DNA of 64,000 nt from an uncultured Burkholderiales bacterium (GTDB lineage: Bacteria > Pseudomonadota > Gammaproteobacteria > Burkholderiales > Eutrophovitaceae). Of the stretch, positions 9,719-17,617 are shown piece after piece. The position numbers were made by a program, and so were the translations under genes. Under the pieces are notes generated by a model. That model worked only from the letters and a program-made list of their open reading frames with translations, was not told where the DNA came from and made no database searches. The stretch lies in the NCBI GenBank assembly GCA_951812315.1, contig CATOSA010000032.1:62001-126000 (forward strand), given 5' to 3'. Each line of letters begins with the position of its first letter. The stretch's first letter is position 1.

Positions 9719-10033
9719 ATGGCAAACGATCTGACCATTACTTATTTCGTATCGCACGACATGCTCGGCGTACCGTCCGATGAGGAAGTCGAGCATTTCA
9801 AGGACCTTCTTCTCGACGGCCTGCAAGACGAGTGGCCTGAGGCTCAAATCGCCATCGAGGACGACGAAGACGCCCATGCCAATATCAGTGGCCTGAGCGG
9901 ACAGTCACTCCAGGATGTCCAGGATCGCGTTGACGACATCGTCAATGAAATACTCGATAACGGCGCCTGGGAAGAAGAGGAAGAAAGCCTGCTCAGCGAC
10001 GACGACGATTTAGGCCAGGGGCCGGCCGCGTAG
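9719..10033 (+). CDS. Small, very acidic hypothetical protein
   Basis: This 104-residue soluble protein has an ATG at 9719. The N-terminal half (MANDLTITYFVSHDMLGVPS) looks like a short alpha/beta unit. The C-terminal third is extremely acidic (EEEEESLLSDDDDLG). There are no cysteines, no signal peptide and no membrane segment. I do not recognise the family. It stands alone behind a duplicated TATAAT element, with a convergent Rid gene after it. Codon use looks like that of its neighbours, so it is probably real. Confidence 0.6.
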   Translation: MANDLTITYFVSHDMLGVPSDEEVEHFKDLLLDGLQDEWPEAQIAIEDDEDAHANISGLSGQSLQDVQDRVDDIVNEILDNGAWEEEEESLLSDDDDLGQGPAA

Positions 10034-10071
10034 GGATATTGAGGCCATTTACCCGGGCATTCAGCACGCCG

Positions 10072-10452
10072 TCAGGCACCGACATATGCCACCGCTTCTA
10101 TTTCGACCTTGAATGCAGGATCGACCAACTGACTCACCTCCACCAGGGTAGAAGCAGGTCGATTCTCACCAAAGTATTCAATTCGCAATGGGTTAATTGC
10201 CTCTCGCTCACTGATATCAGTCATGAAAATGGTCACTTTGACCACTTGCACCGGACTTGCGCCGGCATGCCGAAGGCAGGCATCGATACTCCTTAGCGAA
10301 ATGCGAAACTGGTCTACGGTGTCGTCGGGTATGCTGCCGTCCTCGTCAATTCCGCAAGCACCTGATACCCACACATACTCCCCTCCGCGCACGACATGGC
10401 AATAATGGCTATACGGTGATGGTTGGCCCGGAACCATATGTCGTTTGATCAT
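10072..10452 (-). CDS. Rid/YjgF-family protein (not the RidA subgroup)
   Basis: I place the start at the ATG at 10452 because AACGAGGGGGG lies just upstream, giving 126 residues, the usual size for the family. The fold signature is clear: SPYSHYCHVVRGG, WVSGACGI, VVKVTIFMTDI, and RPASTLVEVSQLVDPAFKVE. The arginine that RidA needs for imine deamination (PARS in E. coli RidA) is Ser here (PAST), so this is more likely one of the Rid4-Rid7 type paralogues. Those often sit in catabolic clusters and their substrates are unknown. The upstream codons to 10542 are probably untranslated. Confidence 0.85.
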   Translation of the reverse strand: MIKRHMVPGQPSPYSHYCHVVRGGEYVWVSGACGIDEDGSIPDDTVDQFRISLRSIDACLRHAGASPVQVVKVTIFMTDISEREAINPLRIEYFGENRPASTLVEVSQLVDPAFKVEIEAVAYVGA

Positions 10453-10741
10453 CACTGCCCCCCTCGTTGCAATCGAAGTTGCCAAGCATAGGGCTGAGGG
10501 CGGGCCGGCAACAAGCCCAGGTGCCAATTTTGCGCCACGCAATTACCCAACGCCTGCGCAGCGTAACGGCCAGCTAGAGCGGGTCACTTGTGAGCCGCCA
10601 GGAGGTGAAATGTTCTTGCCGAGCCAATCTCCGGCAAGCCGGTCATAATGGCGACTTCGTTCGCCTCGCATCAACCACAACCCGTTTCGGACCGGCGCAG
10701 GTACCATACGCATGGTCATAAAGCCCGGACACGTAACAATC

Positions 10742-11242
10742 ATGAAACTGCAGCCTGATCTTGCCATTTTTCTCGCAATCCTTGCCTTTCTGCTGTCACC
10801 CTTGCAGGCGAGCGCCGTTCCGGAAATTGGAGAAACCGCCCCGCCGCTGAAGGGAACACTGTTTTCGGGAAAACATTTTGACCTGGCGGAAATGCGCGGC
10901 AAGGTCGTGCTGATTAATTATTACTCGAGTTATTCCAAACACGGCGCCATCGAAATCGGAAACATCGAGGCCTTTCTAGACGACAACCGTGACAAAGGAC
11001 TGGTTGTCATCTTTATTGGCGTAGGCCGAAAACAAGACCGCCATCGCGTCGAACGAATGGTCGAGCTCTACGGCGTCGAAGGCATCATGACCCATGATCT
11101 CGAGCAAAACGGGTTTGGGGAAAAGTACAAGACGCCTCGGGCTTTTGTAGTTGACCGTCAAGGCATCGTGCGCTCGCGCGAATACGGCGGCAAGACGCCA
11201 ATTTACTTCCAGAAATTCCTGGTGCCGGTACTCAGCGAATAG
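10742..11242 (+). CDS. Exported thioredoxin-fold (TlpA/AhpC-like) protein without cysteines
   Basis: The start is placed at the ATG at 10742, giving 166 residues with a signal peptide (LAIFLAILAFLLSPLQASA). The mature part follows the TlpA/ResA/redoxin plan: IGETAPPL, LAEMRGKVVLINYYSSYS, a central beta strand VVIFIGVG, and a cis-Pro-type loop KTPRAFVVDRQGIV. The CxxC site normally after the WASWC position reads YSKHG, and the whole protein has no cysteine, so it cannot do thiol-disulfide exchange. A binding or chaperone role is possible. It is a single gene between convergent or divergent neighbours. Confidence 0.75.
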   Translation: MKLQPDLAIFLAILAFLLSPLQASAVPEIGETAPPLKGTLFSGKHFDLAEMRGKVVLINYYSSYSKHGAIEIGNIEAFLDDNRDKGLVVIFIGVGRKQDRHRVERMVELYGVEGIMTHDLEQNGFGEKYKTPRAFVVDRQGIVRSREYGGKTPIYFQKFLVPVLSE

Positions 11243-11278
11243 CACGAAGTTCAGGTACGAACCGCGTGCATCGATCAA

Positions 11279-12166
11279 TCAGTGCAATTTTCTGGCAACG
11301 CGGAACCCGAGATCATCGGCGCGCGCTCCGCTGAACTGAAACCTGTCACCTTCTCGCAGGTAATAGGGTTCATTGGTCAGCCATGACGCGCCCCGGTAGC
11401 CTCGCAGGGAACAGTCGCCCTTGAGCCAGGCGTCCCCATCCTGTGGCGCACCGCGCCAGTTCGGGCTGGCACAATCCTCAGTCCACTCAAACACGTTGCC
11501 GATCATGTCGTACAAGCCGAACGCGTTGGGCTCAAAAGATCCCACCAACGCGGTCACGATCTGACCGTCGTCACAAGGCACATGCTCCCAGTCAAACTCA
11601 AACTCTCTGTGAGACGCTTCATCGTAAACGTTGGCATATTTACAGATCTCCGCGGGTGCAATGCCAAAAAACCGGTTCATCCCGAGTCCGGCCCGCGCCG
11701 CGTACTCCCATTCAGCATTGGTTGGAAGTTTGTATTGCTGACCGGTTTTCTCGGACAACCATCTGGTAAACGCAATCGCCTGGCTCCAACTCGTATTGAT
11801 TACCGGCCGCCTCCCGCGACCCCACTTGGCATCATCCACCGGTTCGCACTTTCCGTCTGCCACGCATGCTGACCACTCGTCAAACGTGATCTCATACTTG
11901 CCGATTGCAAATGGCTGCGCAAACGTCACCGCGAAGAAATAGCCTTCATTGTGTGGATGGCCAGGTCCCCAAGGTGCATTTCTGATATTGAAGGTTCCCG
12001 TTGGAACCACGACCATCTCCGGACAAGTTTCACAGTCGCGAAATGTCTCGCCTGGCTGCACTGTTTCTGTCTCTGACTGTATCGGTGTTTGCGCGTGTGC
12101 CCCGACGACGACCAGACAGCAGGTAAGCGCCGCCACGCCGCGCAGTAGTGTTGCTTGAACTCCCAT
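11279..12166 (-). CDS. Exported SUMF/FGE-like protein, copy 1 (no catalytic cysteines)
   Basis: Starting at the ATG at 12166 this gives a 295-residue exported protein (signal peptide ending GAHAQ). It carries the formylglycine-generating-enzyme/SUMF fold: FRDCETCPEMVVVPTG, IGKYEITFDEWSAC, RPVINTSWSQAIAF, LPTNAEWEYAARAG, GLYDMIGNVFEWTEDC, and a final DDLGFRVAR. The copper-binding cysteine pair used by true FGE (in the GGSY.C....C segment) is absent: the segment reads YRGASWLTNEPYYLREG. It is therefore unlikely to make formylglycine. It is a close paralogue of the gene at 12463-13353 and lies downstream of it on the same strand. Confidence 0.83.
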   Translation of the reverse strand: MGVQATLLRGVAALTCCLVVVGAHAQTPIQSETETVQPGETFRDCETCPEMVVVPTGTFNIRNAPWGPGHPHNEGYFFAVTFAQPFAIGKYEITFDEWSACVADGKCEPVDDAKWGRGRRPVINTSWSQAIAFTRWLSEKTGQQYKLPTNAEWEYAARAGLGMNRFFGIAPAEICKYANVYDEASHREFEFDWEHVPCDDGQIVTALVGSFEPNAFGLYDMIGNVFEWTEDCASPNWRGAPQDGDAWLKGDCSLRGYRGASWLTNEPYYLREGDRFQFSGARADDLGFRVARKLH

Positions 12167-12462
12167 TGCCTGCGTCTTTCCCAAGAACTTTTTGTTTGTT
12201 GACGATATAGTCACAGTGCAAAGTATAGACGGTTCAACGACACAGGCATTGGCGAGCCGTGCACATAACCTCATGCCTGCCTTCCGAAACTGCAACAAAG
12301 GGTTGCGTCTATCGCAACCGTGTGAAGATTTCACCAGCCTGATGCGCCGCGCAGGGTTTCGACACTTGCGAGACTCGTGCTCGGCGATCCGAGACGTCTT
12401 CTAGTAAACGAATGTAGCGAGTTGTCTCTGCAACGCTCAGATAACGGCAATGGGGCAAGACA

Positions 12463-13353
12463 CTAATACAACGAAAGTCCAACGCGGAAGCCAAGATCGT
12501 CGGATCGTGCGCGTAGGTACCGATAGCGGTCGGGTGTACGCAAGTATCGCGGTCCGTTAGCCAGCCACGAACCGCCGCGATACGCACGCAGCATACAATC
12601 TCCATTTAACCAGGGACTGCCATCCAGGTTCGCGAAACGCCAGCTCCGGTTGCGGCAATCCTGCGTCCACTCGGCGACATTGCCCTGCATGTCGTGTATC
12701 CCGAACCCATTGGCTGTGAGTGAACCGACTGGTGCGAGACCGGCAAACCCATCATCGCACGACACGTGCTCCCAGCCGAACTCGTACTCGGCTTTGGAGC
12801 GCAAATCGTAAACATTGGCAACTTCGCAGAGTTGCTCGGGTGCCAGACCAAAAAACCGAAATCGTTGCAGTCCAGCCCGTGCCGCGTATTCCCACTCCGA
12901 TTCTGAAAGCAATCGATAGGGTTTGCCTGTAAGCTCTGATAACCACTCGGTGTACGCCACTGCCTCTTCCCAGTTGACATTAATTACCGGGTAGCGACCA
13001 CGCCCCCAGTCTCCGTCATCGACGGTTGCACAGTGCCCCGCTGCAATACAGGCGTCCCATTGATCAAAGGTGATTTCGAATTTTCCGGCCGCAAACGGTC
13101 TGGCAATCGTTACCGTGCGAATGACGCCTTCACTGTGGAAGTGCCCGGAAGACGATGGCGGCGAACCCTGCACGAATTCCCCGCCAGGTACTACTTTCAT
13201 CACCGGACAAATTGCACAGTCCTGAAACTCAGCGCCACGGGCAAGCTCTTCATTTGCGCAAGCGGTTCGCACATCGAACACAAACACATTGGCCGCAACA
13301 ATTACAGACAAACGGACTGGCAACGCAATTCTTGATCTAGACAGCTGAAACAT
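12463..13353 (-). CDS. Exported SUMF/FGE-like protein, copy 2 (no catalytic cysteines)
   Basis: This is a 296-residue paralogue of the downstream gene, with the same order of motifs: FQDCAICPVMKVVPGG, AAGKFEITFDQWDAC, RYPVINVNWEEAVAYTEW, SESEWEYAARAG, GIHDMQGNVAEWTQDC, YRGGSWLANGPRYLR and SDDLGFRVG. A signal peptide is present at the N-terminus. The FGE copper cysteines are missing here too. The conserved cysteine pairs (DC..CP near the start, and later C....DC) look structural. The tandem arrangement suggests local duplication; 296 bases separate the two genes. Confidence 0.83.
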   Translation of the reverse strand: MFQLSRSRIALPVRLSVIVAANVFVFDVRTACANEELARGAEFQDCAICPVMKVVPGGEFVQGSPPSSSGHFHSEGVIRTVTIARPFAAGKFEITFDQWDACIAAGHCATVDDGDWGRGRYPVINVNWEEAVAYTEWLSELTGKPYRLLSESEWEYAARAGLQRFRFFGLAPEQLCEVANVYDLRSKAEYEFGWEHVSCDDGFAGLAPVGSLTANGFGIHDMQGNVAEWTQDCRNRSWRFANLDGSPWLNGDCMLRAYRGGSWLANGPRYLRTPDRYRYLRARSDDLGFRVGLSLY

Positions 13354-13447
13354 TCGCGAAAAATTCAGTAGTTAGGTGACTCAAATATTCGAAATCCGGC
13401 AAGCAATGCACAGTTATTGCGCACTCTCATACAGTGCCCATTAAGCG

Positions 13448-13747
13448 TCAGTAACCTTCGAGCCAGCCGCGACGTTTAATCAACGGATGAGCACGAATAC
13501 TGTCCGGAGTCCAAACACCCAGTTTGAAAAACGGATCTGCCTGGAAGAACGCGCACGCTTCCTCCTTACTCGCAACATCTACCACGAATACGCTGCCGAT
13601 GGGCGTCTCGCAATCGTCCGCCGTGATTGGACCGGCAAGTACGATAGTCGTGTTTGTACTGTTCAGATGCGCTCGGTGCGCGTCGTAATTGTCGAGCCGG
13701 GTTTGCAACTGCCCCGCGCGATCCATGCAATGTATGCTGAATAGCAT
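13448..13747 (-). CDS. YciI-family protein
   Basis: Choosing the ATG at 13747, which has GGAGGGG seven bases upstream, gives 99 residues, normal for the YCII family. Signatures are MLFSIHCMDRAG at the start, LAGPITADD in the middle and DPFFKLGVWTPDSIRAHPL near the end. The family has a dimeric ferredoxin-like fold, sometimes with a catalytic His/Asp pair. Its role here is unknown. The start at 13801 would add residues not typical of the family. Confidence 0.85.
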   Translation of the reverse strand: MLFSIHCMDRAGQLQTRLDNYDAHRAHLNSTNTTIVLAGPITADDCETPIGSVFVVDVASKEEACAFFQADPFFKLGVWTPDSIRAHPLIKRRGWLEGY

Positions 13748-13874
13748 CTCTACTCCCCTCCAAAAATTCCAGCCTCGGCGTATCCAGGCAGCCGTATCCA
13801 AGATACCGGCATTCCCACACCGTTTGATTTACATCGCATGATATCCGCAGATCGGCCACTAGCGTAACGACTTG

Positions 13875-14045
13875 TCACACCTGAACAGCGGGGTCATCGT
13901 GTGCGAAATCTACGCACGCATCAGCCTTCGCAACGCCGACAACCTTCCCTCGTGATAACTTTTGTCCAACTGCTTTCGCTACATGGCAGTTCCAGGCTCC
14001 ACATTCTGCACGCACACAAAATTTACTTCTGCAAAAGTTAGCCAT
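13875..14045 (-). CDS. Candidate 56-residue cysteine-patterned mini-protein
   Basis: This ATG at 14045 has GGGGGAATG eight to nine bases upstream. The product is 56 residues with cysteines at 5, 10, 15 and 20, a strict CX4CX4CX4C pattern, and one more at 44 in a DACVDFAHDDP tail. The middle is basic (AVGQKLSRGKVVGVAKAD). No signal peptide or membrane segment is present. I do not recognise it. The pattern could bind a metal or an iron-sulfur cluster. It is divergent from the cyclic-nucleotide-binding gene, with 107 bases between starts. Confidence 0.45.
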   Translation of the reverse strand: MANFCRSKFCVRAECGAWNCHVAKAVGQKLSRGKVVGVAKADACVDFAHDDPAVQV

Positions 14046-14152
14046 AGTACATTCCCCCGCCTTGGGATATTGCACCGCCGCCATTCTGGTAACTTTCATA
14101 TGCGGTTATGATGAGAGCCAAGCTCGCGTAACAACCATTTCCGGAGAATATC

Positions 14153-14647
14153 GTGCAGCAAACACGAATTGAGGCATTGCAGCGCATGCCGATTTTTGGC
14201 GGCATCCGTGCAGACATGCTCGAATTCCTGATTAATGAGGCTGCGGTGACATCGGTTAAAAGTGACCAGTATTTCTTCCGCGAAAACGACAAGGCAACAG
14301 CAATGTACGTCGTGGAAACGGGCGAAGTATCCGTACTCAAATCATGGAACGACCAGCAGTACGAAATCGGCCGCTTGGGCTCTGGTGACTGTTTCGGCGA
14401 AATGGCACTGATAGATTTGTTCCCGAGAAGCGCGTCAGTGCTCGCGGTTCAAGACTGCACTGCGATCACACTGTCGACCGAAAGCGTCTACCAACTCTAT
14501 GAAAAAGACCTGGAACAGTTTGCCCTGATCCAGATGAATATCGGAAGAGAGCTCAGCCGCAGGCTTCGCATTGCAGATGTTCGACTGTTCAGTTTCAAGA
14601 TGGGTGAGCCTTTCACTGATGCCGAACACCTACCGCCTCTGGCTTGA
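14153..14647 (+). CDS. Single-domain cyclic-nucleotide-binding (CNB) protein
   Basis: This begins with GTG at 14153 (GGAG lies ten bases upstream) and encodes 164 residues. Residues 12-130 form a CNB domain: LQRMPIFGGIRADMLEFL, AMYVVETGEVSVLKS, and the phosphate-binding cassette FGEMALIDLFPRSASV, whose Arg-Ser-Ala matches cyclic-nucleotide binders. There is no helix-turn-helix or enzymatic domain, so it is not a CRP-type regulator. It probably works as a sensor subunit or as an adaptor for another protein. It is a single gene. Confidence 0.85.
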   Translation: MQQTRIEALQRMPIFGGIRADMLEFLINEAAVTSVKSDQYFFRENDKATAMYVVETGEVSVLKSWNDQQYEIGRLGSGDCFGEMALIDLFPRSASVLAVQDCTAITLSTESVYQLYEKDLEQFALIQMNIGRELSRRLRIADVRLFSFKMGEPFTDAEHLPPLA

Positions 14648-14710
14648 CACCAACCGGGCAAATCGCACACTTATCGGAATATACGTCAGCTTCTCGCATT
14701 ACTTCGAAAT

Positions 14711-15142
14711 CTATTCAGCCAGAACGTAAATCGCAAGGCCTCGCCCTGTTTTGCTTGAAGTGGACGTAAAGATTCCGGTACTTACATATGTTCCACCGCC
14801 GCTCGATACTCCGACACCCGTGCCGACGCCAGCAGGGCCACGTTCAGAGCTTGTATTCTGGACGCCATTTGCCCCCAGCGAAGCAGCAGCTTCCTTTAAC
14901 CGCTCAATAACAGTGTCCATTTTTGCCTGGTCTCCGAACGAAAAAGAGTTTCTGCTCGACGCCTCGACAATTCCAATTTCCTCATAGTCAAGCGGCGCTT
15001 TCGTGTAAAGCGTAACGTTTTGCGGCTGGATTGGATCGCGCGGCTGGCCGGTAATCACATGGGACGTCGCTGAGCATCCGATGAATGTGAGTGCAAGTAG
15101 AATCCCCAGGCACTGGAGGCCATAGAACTTCGTGAGTTTCAC
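14711..15142 (-). CDS. Small outer-membrane-type lipoprotein
   Basis: I choose the GTG at 15142, preceded by AGGAGA at a good distance, over the longer frame from 15190. The 143-residue product has a lipoprotein signal (LALTFIGCSA, lipobox Cys near residue 23). Two features follow: a compact domain with LDYEEIGIVEASS and MDTVIERLKEAAASLGANGV, resembling short lipoproteins of the YbjQ/DUF4156-like sort, and a glycine/serine-rich tail (GVGTGVGVSSGGGTYV). The function is unknown. It is convergent with the CNB gene, 63 bases apart. Confidence 0.7.
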   Translation of the reverse strand: MKLTKFYGLQCLGILLALTFIGCSATSHVITGQPRDPIQPQNVTLYTKAPLDYEEIGIVEASSRNSFSFGDQAKMDTVIERLKEAAASLGANGVQNTSSERGPAGVGTGVGVSSGGGTYVSTGIFTSTSSKTGRGLAIYVLAE

Positions 15143-15449
15143 GGTGAAACATCTCCTATGCAGTGCGAAGCTTACGAGGCAAGCAAGCACAGATTACGCC
15201 CAGCGCGCGTATAACTCTAACCACTCAGTTCCAAGTGAATCCAATCTGCACTGAACAAGATTCAGGAGCCCAATAATCGCCAATCCAAAGAGTCTCGAGA
15301 TAATCTCGCGTTCCACCCCAAAAACAATCGCCAGAATTTAGTTGTGAGGGACGATCGACACCGTCAAGTCGGCTGCATCACAACAGGAACCTTGAGGTCT
15401 GAACCGATACTGCGATTACGCAATCAGTCCGCACGCGTGGCCTTGTGTT
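15143..15449. other. Non-coding stretch upstream of the lipoprotein gene
   Basis: I see no gene in these 307 bases. They hold the promoter side of the lipoprotein gene and end at the terminator of the SMP-30-like gene. Confidence 0.5.
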
Positions 15450-15470
15450 AAAAAAAGGCCCCGAAGGGCC
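15450..15470 (-). terminator. Rho-independent terminator of the SMP-30-like gene
   Basis: Read on the minus strand this is GGCCCTTCGGGGCC followed by seven T. The stem is 5 bp with a stable UUCG-like loop. It starts 31 bases after the stop at 15502. Confidence 0.85.
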
Positions 15471-15501
15471 ATAATACATCAAGTTTCGTCACCCATCTCG
15501 C

Positions 15502-16581
15502 TTACTGGAGATGATGTCCTTTCTTGTTGGTTCGTATTCCGTACAGGCTGTTATCTGCAGTGATATAGAGGTAGGTGCTGTTGCCACGCGCGAAATGCAC
15601 GTTGGTTGGAATGGTCGTCGGAATATAAGCTTTTTCGACTCCCTTGCCATTTTCAACCCTGTACGCGTAAATTCCCGGCCGCGTCGCATCCCGAACGGCG
15701 ACCCACAGGTCTCCATCTGAATCGCAGACCAGTCCATCCGGACCGTCTTCCGGATAGTAATCAACAATAATCTGCCTGTTTGTCGCGTTGCCCATGCTGT
15801 CCAGGTCGTACATCGCAAGGTGCATCGGGCCTTTGTAGAATCCCTGGCCTTTATCCAGACCCTGGAAATCGAGACCACCATTGTCATTGCTGACGACGAA
15901 AATGTGTTTCTCGTCCGGGCAGATCGCGACACCGTTTGTTTTGCCAGCGTCAGTGATTATGCGATGTACCGAATGATCAGGGTCGACGCGATACACGGCA
16001 AAGCCCGGCTGCTCTACTGGCTCGAAACCAAGATAGCGAGGATCGCTGAAATAAATTCGGCCCTTGGAGTCGATCGCAATATCATTTAGCGCATTGTATT
16101 TTCGGCCGTTATAAGTGGCAGTCACAATCGTTGCACGGCCAGTTTTCATGACTGTTCGCGTCAGCCGCTGGCCACCATAGTCCGCGCCTTCAGCTGCAAG
16201 CAAGTTGCAGTCGAGGTCGATGCGAAGACCGTTTGACATGCCACTCGGAGAACGGAATACAGATACTTCTTTGGTTCTGATGTTGTACTCCATGATATTT
16301 CCAGCACGAATTTCTCCATTGGGTGCTCTGGGTGCAGAACTGAAAGTTATATCGCTCCATAGCACTCTGTTGTCGCAGGTCACTACTGGCCCTTCAGCAA
16401 AAATCAGGTCGTGGGCATTGCCATCCACCAACTTTTCAAGTTTTGCGCCCGCAGGCAAAAATTCGCGATCCCCTACCGGGTCCGCGGCCTGAGCCATGGT
16501 CGCAAAGCCTATCGCCGATGCGGATATGGCCACCGCAAGAGAGCGAACCCAATTCCTTTTATGATAATACTTGCTCAACAT
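15502..16581 (-). CDS. Exported SMP-30/gluconolactonase-like beta-propeller protein
   Basis: This is a 359-residue protein with a signal peptide (SLAVAISASAIGFATMAQA). The ATG at 16581 has GGGGAG eight bases upstream. Propeller-type SMP-30 motifs are visible: LIFAEGPVVTCDNRVLWSDI (metal Glu), NGLRIDLDCNLLAAEG, ALNDIAIDSKGRIYFSDPRY (metal Asn/Asp region), KTNGVAICPDEKHIFVV and DGPDGLVCDSDGDLWVAV (metal Asp). This set fits a calcium-dependent lactonase acting in the periplasm. The substrate is unknown. It has its own terminator and seems to be a single-gene unit. Confidence 0.87.
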   Translation of the reverse strand: MLSKYYHKRNWVRSLAVAISASAIGFATMAQAADPVGDREFLPAGAKLEKLVDGNAHDLIFAEGPVVTCDNRVLWSDITFSSAPRAPNGEIRAGNIMEYNIRTKEVSVFRSPSGMSNGLRIDLDCNLLAAEGADYGGQRLTRTVMKTGRATIVTATYNGRKYNALNDIAIDSKGRIYFSDPRYLGFEPVEQPGFAVYRVDPDHSVHRIITDAGKTNGVAICPDEKHIFVVSNDNGGLDFQGLDKGQGFYKGPMHLAMYDLDSMGNATNRQIIVDYYPEDGPDGLVCDSDGDLWVAVRDATRPGIYAYRVENGKGVEKAYIPTTIPTNVHFARGNSTYLYITADNSLYGIRTNKKGHHLQ

Positions 16582-16927
16582 AGCTTCTCCCCAACATTTT
16601 GGTTATTAACAACGGACAACACTCGCGGAAGATGAGTCTCTCCCGGTCCGGCCAGCAGACAAATTCGAACGAGGGCTTGAAGGGCCTGACCGTAAGAGCT
16701 TATCTCGCTTGCCCCGATGGTGCGCCCTGTTTCCATCGTTTTCAAGTAGGCAATATCAAACTGGTGGGGCTCGCCGTAATTCATGTCCATGAGCCGATGC
16801 TCCGGTGACGGGCTGAATTTGCGGGTGCGGCAAGCCTCCCCGCAAGCACATTGTTGGCAAAAATGGTATTTCCACACGGTTTTGCTGCGACAGCATTCGC
16901 TGTGCGGCACGCGGACTATATTTAATC
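16582..16927. other. Intergenic stretch between the SMP-30-like gene and small secreted protein 1
   Basis: No supported gene. A minus-strand open frame here (16575-16910) contains a protein-like segment but lacks a ribosome site and overlaps the SMP-30 start, so I did not call it. The right end is AT-rich (ctatatttaat near 16916) and may be the promoter for the next gene. Confidence 0.4.
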
Positions 16928-17004
16928 TGTAGCCACTCGCACGGTTAAGGATTGAAGCGAGATGATCACTAACCCAACGCTCAGACTAATTCAGGAGATA
17001 CACA
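16928..17004 (+). promoter_or_regulatory. Duplicated leader of small secreted protein 1
   Basis: The segment 16934-16963 matches 22665-22694, upstream of the paralogue at 22736, in about 26 of 30 positions. Both leaders also end with an ATTCAGGAGATAC ribosome site. Such conservation outside the coding region suggests a shared promoter, 5' UTR control or recent duplication. Confidence 0.5.
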
Positions 17005-17241
17005 ATGAAACTCACCAAAAGCACCATCGCCGCAACATTCGCTGCCGTTCTGATTGGCGGATTGTCCATCGGTTCTGCATCTGCCGCCGTACATGAGACG
17101 GGCCGCGTCCATACTGGCTCACACGCGGGCTTCGAAAGCACCGGCGACTCATCCTACGTTAACCCGCGCAGCGCTCCCGAAGGATCCCAGCCGATCCTGA
17201 AGAGCAAGGCAAACGGCAAAACCAATGGCCGTCAGGGCTAA
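17005..17241 (+). CDS. Small secreted protein, family member 1
   Basis: This is a 78-residue protein with a clean signal peptide (TIAATFAAVLIGGLSIGSASA) and a mature part of about 51 residues. The mature part shares with the protein at 22736 the pattern HE.GRV.(T/S)G...AGF, then YVNPRSAPEGS(Q/K)PIL(K/R)S, and a basic NG(K/R)TNGRQG end. It has no cysteines. GGAG lies ten bases upstream of the ATG, and a strong terminator follows. I do not recognise the family. A secreted or periplasmic role is inferred from the signal peptide alone. Confidence 0.75.
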   Translation: MKLTKSTIAATFAAVLIGGLSIGSASAAVHETGRVHTGSHAGFESTGDSSYVNPRSAPEGSQPILKSKANGKTNGRQG

Positions 17242-17261
17242 CAGATCAAGTTTCAAATGAG

Positions 17262-17296
17262 GCCATCGAGCAGCCAGTCTGCTCGGTGGCTTTTTT
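17262..17296 (+). terminator. Rho-independent terminator of small secreted protein 1
   Basis: Stem GCCATCGAGCAG (17262-17273) pairs with CTGCTCGGTGGC (17279-17290) around a 5-base loop, followed by six T. It lies 21 bases after the stop. Confidence 0.9.
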
Positions 17297-17617
17297 GCGT
17301 CTGCCACTTGCCAAGGCGCGTTGCATCCGCCTATCGTACCGGGGCCGCCTGATTTGCTAGAAAAGTCACGAGCAACGTGACAAGGAACTCACCGAACGCG
17401 CTCTTCGCTCGAAATCTCTACTCGCCTCATAGTGCAGACTGGCCGGGTTTGTCCAAACAATGGCAATGCAAAGATGTGCTACTTGCTGCGAATACGGCGC
17501 CCTAGCATCTCTTGTCGCGACAGCGAGCAAAATCTTGCTTCCACTAGCCAAACTCACCAGCGCGCTGCTGATTCTGCCCGGTTTATCGATGAGCAATTGC
17601 GATAGATAAAACAATCG
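17297..17617. other. Intergenic stretch with no visible gene
   Basis: These 321 bases separate the small secreted protein terminator from the end of the convergent RND exporter gene. I see no gene or strong structure. Confidence 0.5.

Noticed and set aside
11279..13353. Genuine formylglycine-generating enzymes that activate the sulfatase at 5000
   Set aside because: Both proteins lack the copper cysteines, and the sulfatase homologue has Ser, not Cys, at the modified position.
16575..16910. A 111-codon minus-strand frame overlapping the SMP-30-like start
   Set aside because: Its middle looks somewhat protein-like, but it overlaps a well-supported start and ribosome site of the SMP-30-like gene and has none of its own.
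17366..17614. Minus-strand 82-codon frame downstream of the RND exporter
   Set aside because: No ribosome site and no protein-like pattern; it lies in the gap after a stop codon and near a terminator.
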